Positions 1 through 11,660 of a DNA stretch of 64,000 bases are shown here, in pieces. The stretch's first letter is position 1; each line of letters starts with the position of its first letter. The notes under the pieces are model-generated. The model was not told where the DNA came from and did no database searches. It was given only the letters and a program-made list of their open reading frames with translations. The position numbers were made by a program, and so were the translations under genes. The stretch is from Coptis chinensis (taxonomy: Eukaryota; Streptophyta; Magnoliopsida; Ranunculales; Ranunculaceae): contig CM027384.1 in the NCBI GenBank assembly GCA_015680905.1, positions 68,579,001 through 68,643,000 of the forward strand, in the 5' to 3' direction.

Positions 1-821
1 TGAATATTCAAACCTATTTGATTTTGCGATGGTGTTAAAAAATCATCACTTGTTGATATTGGATATTTGGATCAAATGATATATATATCCAATTATATTA
101 TCTAATTTTTGGTAGTTCAAAATGGCACGATAGATTTATTAAAGCAGACTATGTAATATTTTTTCAATTTCACTTGAAAAAAAATGTATATGTATATTAC
201 TCTTAACCAACTTCATGCGGCTAAAATGTCACATTTTTTTGTCGCAGAAAAGAGGTGCAGAGGTGACGCAGAGCTTGTGCAGATTAGATTTTGTTGGTAT
301 ATGTTGGCTCGTTATAATTATTTGTATATAGTGTAATTTGTGTGATGAATGTGATTTTAAGATACATTTCATCTTTATTTGGTGATAAATTACCAGGAAA
401 ATGGTATTATATTGGGATGATATTGGCAATTTTGTTTTATTATTATTATTATTATATTTTATTTTTTTTATTTTTTTATTTTGATAAATGGGACATCACT
501 TTTAAAGTGATTTATAGAGTTATTTCACATCACTTTACAAGTAATTTGGAATCTGAATGAAACGTCACTTCCTAAGTGCTGTTAAACGTTATAACATCAC
601 TTGTGGACATCGATTAAAAAGTGATGCAAAGGTATAACATCACTTGTGGACATCAATTAAAAAGTGATGTAAAATAATATCACTTGTGGATATTGTTTAA
701 AAAGTGATGTGGAAAACCCTGACTTTTCACGTCGCCACCATTCACATCACTCTCAAAAGTGATGTCTTATACTTTTGACATCACTTTTTAAGTGATGGGA
801 AATGTCATTTATGTTGTAGTG
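1..821. mobile_element. CACTA (En/Spm) transposon, terminal part
   Basis: The stretch ends at 814-821 with TTGTAGTG, the reverse complement of the CACTACAA terminus typical of CACTA elements. Inside the end, roughly 480-800, short units such as AAGTGATG and CATCACTT recur many times in both orientations, like the subterminal repeats where CACTA transposase binds. The other end lies outside the window. No transposase reading frame is visible, so this is the non-coding terminal part. It interrupts a retrotransposon gag frame that resumes at 822. The family assignment is firm; autonomy cannot be judged. Confidence 0.75.
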
Positions 822-1265
822 CCAAACCGAAGCTTTATCAGCTAAGGTGAAGAGAAACAACCTAAGAAAGACTTGTTCGTTGGTAACGGTCGGATAGTGG
901 AAAGTGGTGGCTACTTGTTGCATCCGACGAAGGTGATTGTATGGTTTTTCATGGTCTAGACCATGGTAAACAGGTAACAAACTGAAAATGTTTGGCGGAA
1001 TGCGAAAATCATCTGCAATCTCATCGAGTTTAATGCAGGAAGCAAGTCCTTCCTGTAAGGCAATATAGAAGTCCGGAAGGGGTTTCTCGACTGTGGGATT
1101 TTCCTGGGCCATAACTATGAGAGATAATGGCAATGGAGATACTTGACGAGGTTGGTTTACGAAGGAAGAACTATGTCTAGGGGATAACTTATGCAGTTGT
1201 TTATTGTATTTCTGGCGATGATATGTAAGTTCTAATTCCTTATTAGTACCAGACCGTAGTCTCAT
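822..1265 (-). pseudogene. gag: Athila-like (Ty3/gypsy) gag, N-terminal part
   Basis: The minus-strand frame opens at 1265 with MRLRSGTNKE and runs about 148 residues until the CACTA terminus cuts it. The part with PPNIFSLLPVYHGLDHEKPYNHLRRMQ followed by LRLFLFTLADKASVWHY matches the pattern of plant Athila gag (retrotransposon gag family), where LLP-FHGL and F-FSL-DKA-WL are the recognisable blocks. The frame then reads into CACTA sequence, so the gene is disrupted by insertion. The PBS and a putative LTR lie upstream at higher coordinates, as expected for an element read leftwards. Confidence 0.7.
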
Positions 1266-2621
1266 GCAAACACAAATTTTAATTCTAGGCTCATAAGGAA
1301 CGAATTATGTCATGAGGATTAGTAATTACGGAAGGAGGGAGGTGAACCACGTCTTTCTGAGATGTTGCTAACATGAGCAGGTAAGCTAGGATAACGTGTG
1401 AATATTCCAAAGAACCAGTCACATGAGAGAATTGAAGAAGGTTGTCCGTGCTAGCACATTCCTTAATTAGGTAACCTCAATCTTTTAAGTTTCCTAGACA
1501 TTGATGGAATAGGATGATGATTTATTATGGTATATTATGCGATTATTATTAGTAGGATTGTGATGAAATTTAATTATTAGATTTTATTTAATTATTTTAT
1601 TTATTATTTATTTATTATTTTTTATTTTGGTTTACGTAATTAATGTATTATGGAGAAGGGGGAAAACACAGGTAATATTTTCGCGCAACCTAAACATGTG
1701 ATTGGATTACAAAACATGCAAATAAAGATGAGAATTGCTAAAATATGACTAATCATGCAATAAGCAATAAGCACAGGCTAGTTATACACAGGAAAGGTAC
1801 ACATGCAATCCTATATTACTCAAACGTGAATAGTACACATCCTATGCATGCAATAATATATAGTTATGCATACATAATATAAAATCTACACGTGCAACTA
1901 TATGCGAGCTAGAGGAATATCGAGAACGAACTCATGCAAATGAATACCGCGTATGTGAATGGATATAACATACACATACAAAAATAATCTAAGCAAGTGG
2001 TTTGAAATCACGCAGACATCTAAATATATTCGAATCACATTAACCGTATTATCGTCAAATGACGAACCACACATACTGAGGAATATTTCTATCCATGAAA
2101 AGAGTTCTCATGCGAACATACAAATATGCGATGTAAAATAGGTTATAGCAATCAAACAAATAATATCCTCAACAAAGTTTGAAGAGTTTAAGAATTCGAA
2201 ACTTGGCGTCCCGCTTTTCCTCGCATAACGATCGAATTAACTCCTGAGCTTGTGAACTTACTGGAAGTTGGATAAACAGTCTAGAGAGTCCAAAATAGTA
2301 CTGAGAAGGAAAGTGTGTTGGGCTTTAAAACTAGAGTGCTGATACTCCAGGTTGGTCACACGCACTACTATAGAAAGTCTCGTCTGCGACTGCAAGATCA
2401 ATGCAGTACTTCAACTTCCTACGGAATTCTTAAACTGAGCTAATGATGATAATCAAGATCTAGTTCATAGATATCTGCTAGTAGAAAAAGAAAAGTTGGT
2501 ACAAGCAAGTACGTAACACGTTAGTATCGCAAAACAAATGAAAATCAAAAAGATGAAGGGGTAGGAGAGGAGGTGTTCAATGATGTAGTCTAGTTGTTAT
2601 GTTAATTGTCCGAGTCCTTAG
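1266..2621 (-). other. Untranslated leader of the Athila-like element
   Basis: About 1.36 kb without a convincing reading frame lies between the primer-binding site and the gag start. Athila elements are known for long leaders between the 5' LTR and gag. An AT-rich run of TTTATT units occurs around 1570-1640. I see no other element boundary here. Confidence 0.45.
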
Positions 2622-2639
2622 GGAAGTCTTGTGGCGCCA
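2622..2639 (-). promoter_or_regulatory. Primer-binding site of the Athila-like element
   Basis: Read on the minus strand the sequence TGGCGCCACAAGACTTCC lies two bases inside a terminus ending TATCA. TGGCGCC is complementary to the 3' end of plant tRNA-Asp and is the usual PBS core of Athila-type elements. This fixes the orientation of the element as leftward. Confidence 0.6.
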
Positions 2640-2641
2640 TT

Positions 2642-3373
2642 TGATAAACGGTAATTTCAGGTTTTGTCCTTTAAGTCTTAAGTCCGAAGTCCGAAGTCCA
2701 AAGTCCGTAAAAGTACAATTAGTCAAGTTACCTTTCTCACGTGGGTTGGTAGGATAGGTCGAGTAAGGGATCGTCCATACCTTATGGCTCGGCAAGGTTC
2801 ACAACTGGATTTACAGCTTTTAGTGAGTAGGATTTTAGGGTTATTTCTCAAGTTTAGATAAATTAACGGTAATGCAAGTAACGTAATATAATAACGATTG
2901 ATTTCTACATAAAATAAACAAGGATAAAGATACAAGAAAAGGGTTAACCGCACTCATGCAAAAATCAGTTTCAACAGTTCGAGTACATATCACTACAGCT
3001 CTAATCCGTCTCGAGTTCATAGACAAACCCGAGACGGCGTCGAGTATCAATCCCTAGTGAGATGCACGGATCTCTGAGCTCATCTCACTAGCATAAGGAG
3101 TTGAACTAATATTCCATCTCTGGAATATCATTTCAGCTCCTGGTTCGATTCTACATCAGCTAGACAAACTAAAGAGCTAACTGCCACCATAGAGTCTCGC
3201 ACGAGACTGGACCTAGTGTAAATTGGGTCTCGCGCAAGACTATTCTGGAGCATCAGCACTCCAAACTTGGACAATCTCAATCATTTTGGGACCGGATGCA
3301 TAATTTACACCTAATACCTAAGTAGTGATTCTGGAACATTAAAGTGTTAATCAAGATCCTCACATGAGCATCA
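2642..3373 (-). repeat. Putative 5' LTR of the Athila-like element (~730 bp)
   Basis: The LTR end next to the PBS reads TGATAAACGG on the plus strand at 2642. A matching inverted end, GAGCATCA, is at 3366-3373, giving TGAT...ATCA termini. The second LTR is outside the window or lost, so the outer boundary is inferred only from these termini and no target duplication can be tested. A pair of related motifs, AGTCTCGCACGAGACT near 3194 and GTCTCGCGCAAGACT near 3226, lies inside. Confidence 0.4.
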
Positions 3374-4161
3374 TTAACCCTCCCCCTTGGGAGGATTTTA
3401 GCTCATGGTCATGATGGATTGATTGATCTTATTGTATACACTAAACAAGTAAATAAAGAACAGGAACTTAACTTAAAGAAAAATAAATTTTATTAGAGCA
3501 AATACTTACAGTACTTGATGCTGGAATGAAAAGCTACAGGAAGGGAAATACAACAATACGTAATGAAAGTGAAAGCAGGAATGTTAAAAAACTAAGGTCC
3601 CCTTTTCTATAAGCAAGGTGCCACCAAGGTGTGCCCTTAACTTGCCACTTGTCCCTGGTGACTCATCATGCCTTGTGGGCCTACAGAGTGGGTCCATGTG
3701 TTGTGCCCAGTGGCGGCTCGAATTTTAGTGTTTTTACAACTTTTTGTCTTTGCGTAGAGCTCGTCGCCTTGGTTGCTCTAGCAGTTCACTTGCCGAAATC
3801 GGCATCCAGGTTTGAAAGACGTGAGCTTCGAAAGTTTGCTGCTTCTTTACACGTGGACCCGTTCTGCAATAGTTTTGTCCCTTTGGAAATATCGGCTCTA
3901 GTCAGGGCTTTGTTGGGCTTCACTGGGGCTGAGTGGGAAGACTTCAAATATGCATAGTATTCCCGTACTTTGATGCATGTTTTATTATCATATTTACGTT
4001 AACTGCGGAAACCTACAAAAGTATAAAAATATAATTATTTCATGATTATTAAACACATAATTGACCAAAATGTTATGTCTCTCGGGGTTTAATATTACGG
4101 TTTTGGGTGCTTATCAAGTATTGGACATATATAATATAATTTTAGGCACTTATCACTCCCA
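3374..4161. other. Unassigned intergenic stretch
   Basis: No gene is recognisable. A 16-bp inverted motif CCTCCCCCTTGGGAGG occurs at about 3388; its minus-strand reading is purine-rich next to the putative LTR end and could be a polypurine tract of an older element. A 108-residue frame at 3631-3957 has no family features and is probably chance. CAGTGGCGG near 3709 resembles hAT termini but no partner end was found. Confidence 0.3.
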
Positions 4162-5850
4162 ATTTTTTTATAAACATAGTGGATGCAGTTTTTGTATGGG
4201 TCGAAGTCGTTGTGGAAAAAGGACATGATAACCAAGTCACAACAGACATGTAACCTCAATTTTAAAGTCTTTTCAAATGCGAAAGTGAGAGTTTTGGGGG
4301 TTTTCTCTATCACTTGATTAACCCAAAAAAAAAAATGTCTACGTCTAGCGGCACACCCCGTTTCTAAGAGAAGAGACCCTAGTTATTACGAATTTGCTAC
4401 TAATCAAAAAATCAAGTTTTGGGTATGGGATTGTTTGGTGAGTGAGTGGGAGTGGGTTCCAATTTTTGACGAAAAGAGTTGATGTTGTTTTTGTAGGGGC
4501 CGAAGTCATTGTGGAAAAAGGACGTGATGACCAAGTTGGATACGTAACCTCAATTTTGAAACATAAGAAGAGTCCTAGTCTTATGAAATGCGAAAGTGAG
4601 AGTTTTGGGGTTTTTCTCTATCACTTGATTAACAGGGGAAAAAAATGAAATATCTACACCTATTGGCACACCTCGTTTCTAAGAAAGGAGATCCTAGTTA
4701 TTACAAATTTGCCACTAATCTAAAAATCAAGTTTTGGGTATGGGATTGTTTAGTAGTGAGTGGGAGCGGGTTCCAAGTTTTGGCGAAAAGAGTGGATGTG
4801 GTTTTTGTAGGGTCGAAGTCGTTGCGGAAAAAGTACGACGATGACCAAGTCGTAACAAATACAGTACATAACCTCATTTTTCAAAGAGTTTATGACTATT
4901 TAGTATCACGAACTTTCGTTTTTTTTCCTAAATGGTACCCGAACTTTGTTTACCATTCGCATTACCACTTGAAGTTTCAATTTGTTTCAATTTAGTACAT
5001 CAGTTAATTTTTCGTCCAATTTCACTAACGGCGTTAGTACTATTCACGTGAACAGTGTTTTCACTATTCATATGAACAATTTTTTTTTTAATTCAAATTT
5101 TAAAAACAAAAAAACACTATTCACGTGAACATTGTTTTCACTATTCACGTGAACACTTTTTTTTGTTTTTTTTAAAGAATCTTTAATCAATCTTAAAAAT
5201 TAATTATTTAATGAAAAATAATTTAAAAAAAATACTATTCATATGAACAGTGTTTTTACTATTCACGTGAACAGTTTTTTTTTGGGGGGTAATAATCTTT
5301 AATCAATCTTAAAAATTAGATTATTATACCCAAAAAAAAAACTATTCACGTGAATAGTATTTTTTTATTATTTTTTATTAAAGAATTTATTTTTAAGATT
5401 GATTAAAGATTCTTTTAAAAAAAAATTGTTAACGTGAATAGTGAAAACATTGTTCACATGAATAGTGTTGTGTGAATAATGCTAACGCCGTTAGTGAAAT
5501 TGGACGGAATTGGATGGAAAATTAACTGAGGTACTAAATTGAAACTTTGTAGCATCTAATAAAATAAAAACAAAGTTCAGTCTTTATTTAAAAAAAATGT
5601 GAAAGTTTGTGGTGTAAATAGTCGTTAACTCTTTTTTCAAACGTAAGAAGAGTCTTATGAAACAAAAGATGGTCATCTCGTCCTCACATGCACGAACTCA
5701 TCATATCCTTAACCATTTAGATCCCCTGAATTTTGTAAATTTCAGAGTATATTATAGTCTTGAAAAGTGAGAGTTTTGGTGTTTTCTCTTTCTAGAATTT
5801 CTAAAGACAACTGAAATTCCTTTTTCACTTGATTAACGAAATAAGAAAAT
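4162..5850. repeat. ~300-bp sequence in three tandem copies
   Basis: A unit marked by CGAAGTC at 4202, 4501 and 4814, by GAAAGTGAGAGTTTTGG and by CACTTGATTAAC near 4310, 4620 and 5830 occurs three times in direct orientation with periods of about 299 and 313 bp. The third copy is split: its first part ends near 4885 and its rest resumes near 5633, with a foldback element between. Small frames inside the units (4442-4648, 4645-4995) share the wording VDVVFVG but are short, and I do not regard them as genes. Confidence 0.75.
4886..5631. mobile_element. Foldback, Mutator-like MITE (~746 bp)
   Basis: The left end GAGTTTATGACTATTTA and the inverted right end GAGTTAACGACTATTTA match at 15 of 17 positions, and the similarity continues inward for tens of bases (GAACTTTG on both sides, then GTTAATTTTC and CACTAACGGCGTTAG around a second inverted pair). 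The flanks carry TTTTTCAAA at 4877-4885 and 5633-5641, a 9-bp duplication of the size made by Mutator-like transposases. The split of the tandem repeat at this point confirms insertion. The core repeats ACTATTCACGTGAAC. No coding capacity is visible. Confidence 0.7.
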
Positions 5851-6107
5851 AGGCCTTAAGACAAAACAATCTTTTTAGACGTAATGTGGGTACAATAGCA
5901 CATATCTACGATGCATGTCACATTTTTTTGAGTAGTGGAGAGGGAATTGGAAACTGAGAGAAAAGTGGGAGTGCTCATGTAAATTTTAGTAGGTCCTGAC
6001 TTTATTATGTTAAGGGAGTCCGGATGAGAGCACAACTGCACTTATACTTACAAATTTATACACTTATATACTTATAATGTTACTTATATATATAATACTT
6101 ATACTTA

Positions 6108-6634
6108 GGGTCCGCTTGTTTAGCCGGAAAACATGAGAAAATTTTGTTTTAGAAAGTTTTCCATGTGTTTCCATAATTCCGGGTGCTTGGTTGAGTTGTG
6201 ATTGGGTGGGACCCCATGAAAATATTTCTAAAACTATGAAAATGTGAAGATATTTTTACAACTTGAAACTGTTTTCTAAAACCCTTGCCGCTTTTTTTCT
6301 CTGTCTTCTTTCACTTACTTGATTTCAATATCGCCGAAATTGAAATTTCATCTTGTGAAATTTGAGCTTCCTCCCCCACTCTTCTCTAGTTTTCAAATTT
6401 ATGAAGAACCCTAAAACCTCCAAAAAAAATATCTCGCGAAATTTGAGCTTCCTCCCCCACTCTTCCCTAGTTTTCAAATTTATGAAAATCCCTAACACCT
6501 CCAAAAAAAAAATTCAGCCAAGCATGTAGAAATCTGAAAAAAAAAAAAAATCTCTTGTACAAGTTTCCAAACACAAAACTTTCTAAAACAATAATTTCCA
6601 GATTTGCCAACTTTTACATCCAACCAAGCGAACC
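6108..6634. mobile_element. Tourist-like (PIF/Harbinger) MITE, 527 bp
   Basis: The ends GGGTCCGCTTGTTT and, inverted, GGTTCGCTTGGTTGG are related, as are the internal blocks TTTTAGAAAGTTTT near both ends. TTA flanks both sides (6105-6107 and 6635-6637), the 3-bp duplication typical of PIF/Harbinger elements. The interior holds an 81-bp direct duplication beginning GAAATTTGAGCTTCC at 6357 and 6438. No protein is encoded. Confidence 0.6.
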
Positions 6635-6637
6635 TTA

Positions 6638-7899
6638 AATACACAGCTTCCAACACCCAATGTCACTCTAAAAACATGTGCATACGCACGTGCATTAATG
6701 GTAGTACAGAGTAATTTGTACCTTTTTTTTTGTCATGCTCATAGTCACCAGAACGTAGAGTGGAAACGGGAGCGAAAGCGGAAGCGAGCGTGTCAAAGTG
6801 CATGACTTGAGAAGCTCCACTATCTAGAGCATGGTGGGAGCGCTCACGTTACGTAATAAATTATATAATATTTGTGTATTACTAAATACTAAATAGTTGA
6901 TTAATAATTGATTTTATGAATTAAATTTGTTAAATATGCTTTTTACCCATGAAAATTATGTGTTTTATAAAATAAATAAATAAATAACATTAATAAACAA
7001 AATTAGTGTCAAGTCATTTCAATCTTTATCACGTGAAATAATATGAGTAATAATATTAGCTTAAAGTGGTATTGACTATTGAGTATCTAATACATAATTA
7101 TTGGTATTGTTTTGTTTAAAAAAGTTATTTATCTTAAGTAAGTAAAAATAAATACTAACATACTAACATATAGTAAAACACAAAAAAGACTTGTTAATTA
7201 TTACGTAGTTAGTACTTTATCACATTAATTCGGCACAGAAACCAACAAGTCAACAAGATAATAGAGAGAATGCTACTACTCATCATTCTTTTACCATTTT
7301 TTTATTATTTATTTAACTTCACTCTTTTTTCTGCTTTCTCTCTTCTCCGCCAAAAACGAGTAGCAGAAGCCATAACCATATCATTAAACACAAACGTCCC
7401 TCACAATATTTTTATCTCCTAATACTACTTTTTTTTTGGTTGAAATTTCTTGCAGATAGACAAAAAAACAAATTCTAAAGCAGTCATTAACTTTTTTTTC
7501 TTTGGGGGAAAGTGACACTCTTTGTCAAGATTTTGGAAAGCGCGATTTGGAATTGCAATTTCAGAATTTTGAGAGCCGGTTTTATGGCGATTTGACTCTT
7601 AAACCGTGAGAGCGAGATTTGAGACCAGAAACGGTGGGCACTTCGCACGGTTTGACCTGAATTTGTGGATTACGACTATATATCGAAGTCAGTTTTTGGG
7701 TACAGGGCACAAGTGTAGTCCAGGGACCCACAATACGTAATGGCAGTAAAGTAAGTTTCTTTGAAGCAGTATGCGTGTCACGGAGATATGCATATCAGCT
7801 AACAATATAATTACTTCTAATACCGCCTAGTAGTAATGAGGCAGAGTGTCCGGCTATGCAATAACGGGTATAAATTTTGGTACCGCGTGTCCTTCTCCT
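6638..7899. other. AT-rich intergenic stretch
   Basis: No reading frame, RNA gene or element boundary could be supported. A pyrimidine-rich tract (TTCTGCTTTCTCTCTTCTCCGCC) near 7330 resembles a plant 5' leader but no following gene is seen. Confidence 0.4.
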
Positions 7900-7914
7900 A
7901 ACAACAATTTAACT
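7900..7914. repeat. LINE target-site duplication, left copy
   Basis: AACAACAATTTAACT is identical over 15 bases to 14773-14787, immediately after the terminal A-rich tail. This length is typical of L1-type target-primed insertion and fixes the 5' end of the LINE at 7915. Confidence 0.85.
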
Positions 7915-8236
7915 AACACTTTGATTGGAAATGAATTAATACAAAACACGGAAAGAGCTCTCCTGCGGCTGAAAGCAGTTTTCTCTCTATCTGATTTTCT
8001 TACTCTTTTTTCCCCCTCTTTTCTTTTTGAATTTTGAATGTGTAAGATAAAGTAGCTAGGTCGAAAATCCCACTGATATTGTTTTTAGTTCGTAGGTTCC
8101 CTTGGCGCATATTTTTTCTATCTTTCTGTCTTGTCTTTTCTTCTCTTCCTGCTCTGTCTTTCAACTTCTTGAACAACTTGCTCTCCCCCTAACAATCATT
8201 ACACTCTGGGTTCACAGGAGTCTGGGGTGGTAGGAG

Positions 8237-10597
8237 ATGGAAGTGATACAAGGTGATGGGATAAAGGAAAATGAAGAGGAAAATCAGGAAAACACAAAAC
8301 AAAAAATAGAAAAACTCCAAGCTGATATGAAAAATCTGTTCTGCTCAAAAGAAAAAAAAAGTGGTTGCGATAGGATGCAAGAACTTCGGTAGACCCCAAA
8401 GAGCACCACGACCACGATAGGGAAGTTGTTTGGGGTAAACACATTCCTCTGCAAGTCTTTGCGGAGGAGGTACATAGAAATTGGCAAACAAAAGGTCAAA
8501 CAAGTATATAAATGATTGCAAGAGGAATGTACAAGATGGTGTTTGAAAATGGAGATGAATACAACTATGTTAGACAGAATGGGCCTTGGTTGATACAAGG
8601 TTTCATCCTGTCCATCAAGAAAGGAAAATATGTAGATTATCGGAAGTTTGACAAAGTGGACTTCTGGATCCAGATATATGGACTTCCAAGAGATCGGATA
8701 AACGAAGAGAATATCAAAACCATTGGGCTGAATCTAGGCAAAGTGAAGGGAGTTGATACTGGATGTTCATCGGAGTTTAAAAACCCAGTGGCCAAGGTAA
8801 GAGTGAGGATGGACATCAAGGAACGCTTACTTAAGGGAATAGATTTATGCACGGAGCTGGGGGGAAATTATTCCAGTGACGTTCAAGTATGAAAAACTGG
8901 ACATTTTTGCTATTTACTTGGGCATAGGGGCATGATTTGTACTATTGCAACCTAAGAGAGAAACTCGTGTAGAGATGAGAAGCCCGGGGGGATCTCCTAG
9001 GGATATCAAAAATAATTTCTCCTTCCTCCAAACGGGCCAATGTATTCTTTAATGGAGTAGCTTTGCTTCTTCTTCTCCCAATTATTATTACCATTTCGGG
9101 GGCCAAAAAGCCTCGAATGTCGGATACCGACTAAGGGCGACGGGGCTCACTGGGTAGACGTTCATGGCAAGGGAAGGGGACCCCTGCTACACCGCCAAGA
9201 GCAGCCAAGGAGGGGGGGGGGGGGTGCCTAGAGAGGACAGAGGAGGTAGAGGAGCAACGGTCTGTTTGGACCAAGTCGAGCGGTAGACTTCGGGAATAGG
9301 GAAGGCCGTCACGGTGGCCGTTGGGGAAGCGGAACATGGCGGGCCAAAATGGAGAAATCCGGATGATGGAAGAATCGGAACAAGCCCAAAGGATCGATAT
9401 GCGAGAAGCCCAGGCCCAAAAGTCTGAAAGGATAGAAGCCCAAGAAAGCAGCTGTGGGTCAGGACAAGGGATGGAACAGAAGGAACGAGCCTTAATTGTC
9501 TGGGTTACGGCCTCTAGGGAGATGGATCTGGACAATAGGAAAAAGTCTGAGGAGGATGGATTAGATAAGGCCCAAGGGGTTGGATTGGCATATCTGGAAG
9601 ACAATAACATGAGAGACCTAGATCCTCTAGCTCTGAGAGAGGACTCCTTGGAAACAGAGAATAGAGCTGGAAATGAGCAGACTTTGCCGCTACCTAGCTT
9701 ACCAGTCTCCAATACAATCATACCAAGCACTGAGAAGACCAACAAAGATGAGTTATATCAATCCACTCCAACAGCTGGAAAAGCTCCACCTTTTTTCAAA
9801 TTCTCTGGTTTATCTACACGTGGAAGGGGATTTAAGACGGTGGTGTCTCGAGGAAGGCGTCAAGGAGCACCCAAACAAAGAAAAGAGTTAGGAAGAGAGG
9901 ATGAAGTAGGGAAAAAAAGAAAAAATTGCTCTAGATCCGGAAGTAAAGGCAGAAAATGGATGATAAAGAATGGGCCAGTATTGTCGAGGAAGATAGCAAG
10001 AGAATCGAAGCGAGCAAAAAGAGAAGCAGATGATCTAAGGGCCAAAGGGCTAGGACACTTATCCCAGAAGAAGCCCCAGTGATTAGCATCTCAAGTGATT
10101 CTATGGTCTCAACTGAGCCATCTAACTCGGGAAGATCTCTGGACTCAACTAACCCATCTGACTTCTCGGGACATTCAATTCCAGAAGATCAGATCCCTTC
10201 AGATGCATTTACAGAATGGGGGGAAGACTATAATGATATAGAGGTTGGAAATGAGGAAAGGCCAGAGGAAGTATCTATTGGAAATGTGCCTGGGGATCTT
10301 GCGCAAGGCAGTATGGAAGGAGATGGGTATGTATCAGAGGAAAGCATCTCGAAGGTGATGGTTCCACAGCTAGAGCCTTTAGCGGTTGATGATTCCTCAG
10401 TGGTACACAAGAGATCTGTTAAGAGTAATCAACAGTATAAAGGGGAAAGTTCAAGGCAGCCAAATGGTAAGGAGGGGTGTTGTAGCACAGGTGGTGGATA
10501 TGGGAGTGGTAGGGCTAAGTCTGGAAACAGTGGGGGTATGTTCTCTCCTCCAGGGTTCGCGGCAGCTGTCCCACAACAGCGGCCTCGCCAGCCATGA
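8237..10597 (+). pseudogene. LINE ORF1 (DUF4283 RNA-binding protein), broken
   Basis: A start at 8237 opens MEVIQGDGIKENEEE, a charged leader that ends at a stop near 8390. After a frame change the DUF4283 domain is clear at 8512-8892: GPWLIQGFILSIKK, DFWIQIYGLPRD and KVRVRMDIKERLLKG are its standard blocks. Just downstream a frameshift scrambles the CCHC zinc knuckle around 8895-8950. A basic C-terminal part follows in two frames (9321-10082 and 10079-10597) joined by one further shift near 10080. The last stop TGA overlaps the ORF2 start in ATGA at 10594-10597. In intact elements ORF1 binds element RNA. Confidence 0.8.
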
Positions 10598-11205
10598 TAC
10601 AAGCCTGGAATTGCCGAGGAATAGGTTCCTCCGCGGCAATTCAGAATCTAAAGGACTTAATAGGGAAGTTTGATTCTGATATCATATGTCTGTCTGAAAC
10701 AAAGGTTGGTGTAGATAAGATGAAAGGTATTAGTATAATGGTTAAGTATAGGGGTTGTTTTTGTGTTCCAGCAGTTGGTCGAAGTGGGGGCCTTGCAGTA
10801 CTATGGAAAGAAGGGGTGGACCTGGAAATCTTGGGAGCTACTAGGAATCAAGTGACAGGTAAACTAAATAATTTTTTTTTCACTGAAACTTGGTTTTTCT
10901 CTTTTGTATATGGGGAACCTGTTGCATGCAACAGACATCGGGTCTGGGCTGAACTTAGGGATGTGGCAACCCTGATCCCAGGACCTTGGTGTCTGCTGTT
11001 TGGGGACTTCAATGCCATTACCTCGCTAAATGAAAAAATAGGGGGAAGAAGCATGTTTAATAACAGTATGGTAGAGTTCAATGGGTTGATAAATGACCTT
11101 GGGCTGATTGACCTAGGATTTAAAGGGCCTATGTATACTTGGAGCAATAACAGAGCCCCCAACAGTCATATCCTAGAGAGACTTGATAGAGCTCACGGCT
11201 CTTGA
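10594..11205 (+). pseudogene. LINE ORF2, AP-type endonuclease domain
   Basis: The frame begins MIQAWNCRGIG at 10594 and shows the exonuclease/endonuclease/phosphatase motifs in order: WNCRGIGS, ICLSETKV, SGGLAVLWKEGV, GDFNAI (metal-binding), YTWSNN and LERLDRA. This domain nicks target DNA for target-primed reverse transcription. A stop at about 11203 ends it after RAHGS, where functional copies read on towards NASSDH; that following block survives in another frame near 11250. Confidence 0.85.
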
Positions 11206-11660
11206 AGCTGGGTGGTCCTTTTTCCTAACATGCATGTGCAATGTGTGGTTAATGCTAGCTCGGATCATCTGTCTATTATGATAAATCTCGAGCAAAAGGA
11301 GGAAAATAGAACCACACATGAAAAAACCCTTCGATTTTACAATATGTGGTTTTGCGATAATGCATGCATGCCTCATTATTGAAACCGCACGAATTCTATT
11401 TATCATGATTTGCCTGACATTAATGTGATCCTAAAACACAAGTTGACACAACAACATCTTACTATATGGAATAAGAAGGTGTTTGGTAACATCTTTACAA
11501 ATCTGAAAAAAAGTTAACAAGGAGCTGGAAGAGATCCTAACTAAACCTTTCTCCCTAGCCAACTATGAGAGAGCAAAAGGACTTAAATCTGAGTTGCTTG
11601 AATGGTTGGTTAAGGAGGAAAGTTTCTGGAAATAGAAATCAACTATTCACTGGTTGAAGG

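Noticed and set aside
3707..3730. hAT-type terminus CAGTGGCGG
   Set aside because: No inverted partner or 8-bp duplication was found in the window.
9131..9745. 204-codon minus-strand open frame inside the LINE
   Set aside because: It is antisense to the ORF1 C-terminal part, which has the expected position and composition; no family features on the minus strand.
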